51,051 nucleotides of DNA, from positions 1-51,051 of the forward strand of contig NZ_JSXC01000042.1 in the NCBI RefSeq assembly GCF_000803215.1, given 5' to 3'. Below the pieces are notes generated by a model. That model saw only the letters and a list, made by a program, of their open reading frames with translations, did not search any database and was not told the origin of the DNA. The position numbers were made by a program, and so were the translations under genes. Below, in pieces: positions 48,886 to 51,051 of the stretch. Each line of letters starts with the position of its first letter. Position 1 is the first letter of the stretch. The DNA comes from Pectobacterium fontis (GTDB lineage: Bacteria > Pseudomonadota > Gammaproteobacteria > Enterobacterales > Enterobacteriaceae).

Positions 48886-48961
48886 TGGTGGGTGATGACG
48901 GGATCGAACCGCCGACCCCCTCCTTGTAAGGGAGGTGCTCTCCCAGCTGAGCTAATCACCC
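48886..48961 (-). tRNA. valY: tRNA-Val (UAC), copy 3
   Basis: A 76-nt tRNA with anticodon TAC and encoded CCA. It is identical in sequence to the two other tRNA-Val genes upstream in the same transcript. Confidence 0.97.
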
Positions 48962-49021
48962 ACTTCTGTACTACATTTGTACTACGTTTACTTCTAATAA
49001 GAAGACCAGCTGGTATGAGAT

Positions 49022-49097
49022 TGGTGGGTGATGACGGGATCGAACCGCCGACCCCCTCCTTGTAAGGGAGGTGCTCTCCCAGCTGAGCTAATCACCC
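49022..49097 (-). tRNA. valX: tRNA-Val (UAC), copy 2
   Basis: A 76-nt tRNA with anticodon TAC and encoded CCA, identical to its neighbours. Spacers of 60 and 64 bp separate the three copies. Confidence 0.97.
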
Positions 49098-49161
49098 AAT
49101 CTCAAATCTTCTTACTCTACACAGCGAGCGACTCTTACTTAACATTCGTAAACGTAAAGAG

Positions 49162-49237
49162 TGGTGGGTGATGACGGGATCGAACCGCCGACCCCCTCCT
49201 TGTAAGGGAGGTGCTCTCCCAGCTGAGCTAATCACCC
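49162..49237 (-). tRNA. valU: tRNA-Val (UAC), copy 1
   Basis: The first tRNA of the operon, 76 nt, with anticodon TAC and encoded CCA. The promoter lies directly upstream at 49255-49282. Confidence 0.97.
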
Positions 49238-49254
49238 CCGCTGTGTGGAGTCGC

Positions 49255-49282
49255 ATTATAGGGATCCTTGAATGTGAGTCAA
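49255..49282 (-). promoter_or_regulatory. Promoter of the tRNA-Val/tRNA-Lys operon
   Basis: On the minus strand TTGACT (49277-49282), a 16-bp spacer and a perfect TATAAT (49255-49260), followed by a GC-rich GCGACTCC discriminator. This is the hallmark of a strong, growth-rate and ppGpp/DksA-controlled stable-RNA promoter. Confidence 0.88.
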
Positions 49283-49426
49283 CGCTTTTTAAAACTAAAA
49301 TGATTGTTCGTTGCAAAATTAGGCAAGGCGTCGTATTTATCGCCGTTGACGCTGCATCCTTGCGCAATTCAGCCGGTTATCTGGTTATTTCCATCAGAAT
49401 AAAAGCCCGTGCGGCATGTTACGACG

Positions 49427-49454
49427 TTGAGGAATCGAAGCAGAGTGATAGAAT
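49427..49454 (+). promoter_or_regulatory. Predicted gltX promoter and leader
   Basis: TTGAGG (49427-49432), a 16-bp spacer and TAGAAT (49449-49454). The leader up to 49528 holds a hairpin TGTCGG/CCGACA near 49484-49501 and a weaker CAGCC/GGCTG pair after it. No strong ribosome site precedes the ATG. Confidence 0.6.
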
Positions 49455-49528
49455 GTTGCCCACTTTTGTTCTCTGAGCTTATGTCGGTCTGTGCCGACAG
49501 CCGTTGCGTAATAAGGCTGTAATCCCAA

Positions 49529-50944
49529 ATGAAAATCAAAACCCGTTTCGCGCCGAGTCCTACTGGCTATCTCCACGTCGGCGGCGCTCGTACCGCACTT
49601 TACTCTTGGCTCTTTGCCCGTCATCAGGACGGCGAGTTTGTGTTGCGTATCGAAGATACCGATCTGGAGCGTTCAACTCAGGACGCGATTGATGCCATTA
49701 TGGATGGTATGAACTGGCTAAGCCTGAACTGGGATGAAGGCCCGTACTACCAGACTAAACGTTTTGACCGTTATAACGCGGTTATCGACCAGATGCTGGA
49801 GAACGGTACGGCATATAAGTGCTACTGTTCTAAAGAGCGTCTGGAAGCGCTGCGTGAGCAGCAGATGGAAAATGGCGATAAGCCTCGTTATGACGGCTGT
49901 TGCCGTGGTTCTCATGAGCACCATGCGGATAATGAGCCGCACGTTGTGCGTTTCCTTAACCCGCAGGAAGGTTCGGTCATCTTCAATGACCGCATTCGTG
50001 GGCCGATCGAATTCAGCAATCAGGAACTCGACGATCTGATTATTCGCCGTACCGACGGTTCACCAACTTACAATTTCTGTGTCGTTATTGATGACTGGGA
50101 TATGGAAATCACGCACGTTATCCGTGGTGAAGACCATATCAACAACACGCCACGTCAGATCAATATCCTGAAGGCGCTGGGCGCACCGGTGCCGGAATAT
50201 GCGCATGTGTCGATGATTCTGGGTGATGACGGTAAGAAATTGTCCAAGCGTCACGGTGCGGTCGGAGTAATGCAATACCGCGATGACGGCTATCTGCCGG
50301 AGGCACTGCTGAACTATCTGGTGCGTTTAGGCTGGTCATCTGGCGATCAGGAAATCTTCTCTATTGATGAGATGAAATCTCTGTTCTCTTTGGATGCGGT
50401 CAGCAAATCGGCAAGCGCTTTCAATACGGAGAAGCTGCAATGGTTGAACCATCACTATATTAACCATCTGCCCGCAGAATACGTGGCGACGCATCTGTCA
50501 TGGCATATTGAGCAGGCTGGCATTGATACCCGTACCGGGCCACAGTTGAGTGAACTGGTTGGCTTGTTGGGCGAACGTTGCAAGACGCTGAAAGAAATGG
50601 CGGATTCTTGCCGTTATTTCTATGAAGATTTTGCCGAGTTTGACGCTGATGCGGCGAAGAAACATTTGCGTCCGGTTGCTCGTCAGCCGCTTGAACTGGT
50701 TCGCGAGAAACTGGCTGCGATTACAAGCTGGACGGCGGAGAACATCCACCACGCCATTCAGGGCACGGCGGATGAATTGGGTCAGGGCATGGGTAAAGTC
50801 GGTATGCCGCTGCGCGTTGCAGTCACGGGGGCAGGCCAGTCTCCAGGTGTTGACGTGACGGTACAGGCGATTGGTCAGCAGCGTTCGTTGGCGCGTATTG
50901 ATAAAGCGCTGGCGTTCATCGTTGAACGTGAAGCCCAGCAGTAA
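49529..50944 (+). CDS. gltX: Glutamyl-tRNA synthetase
   Basis: A 471-residue class I synthetase that charges tRNA-Glu; its product also feeds the C5 haem pathway through HemA and HemL. The HIGH motif is LHVGG (15-19) in [17 protein letters not shown], and the KMSK motif is KLSKRH (about 237-242). Zinc-type cysteines CYC...YDGCC lie at about 98-127. The anticodon-binding helical domain is complete to the terminal EREAQQ. It is near colinear with E. coli GltX and divergent from the tRNA-Val operon, as there. Confidence 0.97.
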   Translation: MKIKTRFAPSPTGYLHVGGARTALYSWLFARHQDGEFVLRIEDTDLERSTQDAIDAIMDGMNWLSLNWDEGPYYQTKRFDRYNAVIDQMLENGTAYKCYCSKERLEALREQQMENGDKPRYDGCCRGSHEHHADNEPHVVRFLNPQEGSVIFNDRIRGPIEFSNQELDDLIIRRTDGSPTYNFCVVIDDWDMEITHVIRGEDHINNTPRQINILKALGAPVPEYAHVSMILGDDGKKLSKRHGAVGVMQYRDDGYLPEALLNYLVRLGWSSGDQEIFSIDEMKSLFSLDAVSKSASAFNTEKLQWLNHHYINHLPAEYVATHLSWHIEQAGIDTRTGPQLSELVGLLGERCKTLKEMADSCRYFYEDFAEFDADAAKKHLRPVARQPLELVREKLAAITSWTAENIHHAIQGTADELGQGMGKVGMPLRVAVTGAGQSPGVDVTVQAIGQQRSLARIDKALAFIVEREAQQ

Positions 50945-51001
50945 TTACTCGCGTGAATAGCGTTATATAAAGCAGACCCCGGCACCATACCGTCATACTG
51001 T

Positions 51002-51051
51002 TGGATTTAGGGGGAAACACGGTGATGAGTCCCGCAGGGATACCTCGCACC
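51002..51051. repeat. Palindromic dispersed repeat, copy cut by the window end
   Basis: Matches 13889-13940 almost base for base (TGGATTTAGGGGGAAACACG and onward) except for a 2-base deletion in GATGAG-TCCC. The element continues past the window end, so its far arm is not seen. Confidence 0.8.

Overview
The window looks like chromosomal DNA of a plant-associated soft-rot enterobacterium, most likely Pectobacterium. Almost every protein reads as a close Escherichia coli homologue. Gene order follows the E. coli blocks yafD-mltD-gloB-yafS-rnhA-dnaQ-aspV, hpt-can-yadGH-panDCB-folK-pcnB-gluQ-dksA-sfsA-thpR-hrpB-mrcB, and hemL-erpA-btuF-mtnN-dgt-degP-cdaR, with enterobacterial differences at the block edges. 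The genus call is inference from this protein similarity and synteny.

Layout. 1-5736: a tRNA-Asp that probably ends an rRNA operon lying left of the window, then yafD, mltD, gloB, yafS, rnhA/dnaQ and a second identical tRNA-Asp. 5817-9770: the class Ib ribonucleotide reductase operon nrdHIEF (minus strand), with a promoter and two NrdR-like boxes 31 bp apart. 10065-13851: yacC, a two-gene iron-type ABC importer lacking a binding protein, and a GNAT acetyltransferase. 13879-13982: a palindromic dispersed repeat. 14145-24583: hpt, can, yadGH, the pantothenate genes panD/panC/panB, then a minus-strand run thpR-sfsA-dksA-gluQ-pcnB-folK. 24676-29709: hrpB and mrcB. 29816-32002: a LysE-type exporter facing a MocR-type regulator, occupying the place of fhuACDB in E. 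coli. 32050-40748: hemL, erpA, a small secreted protein, btuF, mtnN, dgt, degP and cdaR. 41082-44993: a sulfate uptake operon with an Sbp-type binding protein. 45077-48192: DoxX, an AT-rich cupin gene and a chemoreceptor, which form an accessory stretch. 48415-49237: a tRNA-Val x3/tRNA-Lys operon whose 3' end carries 174-bp tandem repeats that each contain the last 18 nt of tRNA-Lys. 49529-50944: gltX, divergent from that operon.

How the parts fit. Several loci serve nucleotide supply and DNA synthesis (nrdHIEF, hpt, dgt, dnaQ, rnhA). Others serve cofactor synthesis (pan genes, folK, hemL, erpA, btuF), envelope maintenance (mltD, mrcB, degP), and translation or stringent control (tRNAs, gltX, gluQ, dksA). 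GluQ-RS modifies tRNA-Asp, and both tRNA-Asp genes are in this window.

The most unusual element is the tRNA-Lys-linked tandem repeat. It resembles the tyrT/rtT arrangement of E. coli but sits on a different tRNA. Other points of note are a probable non-AUG start of pcnB, a duplicated 18-bp tail of panB, a degenerate ABC signature in the iron-type ATPase, MocR operator-like half-sites and a terminator inside the sulfate operon.
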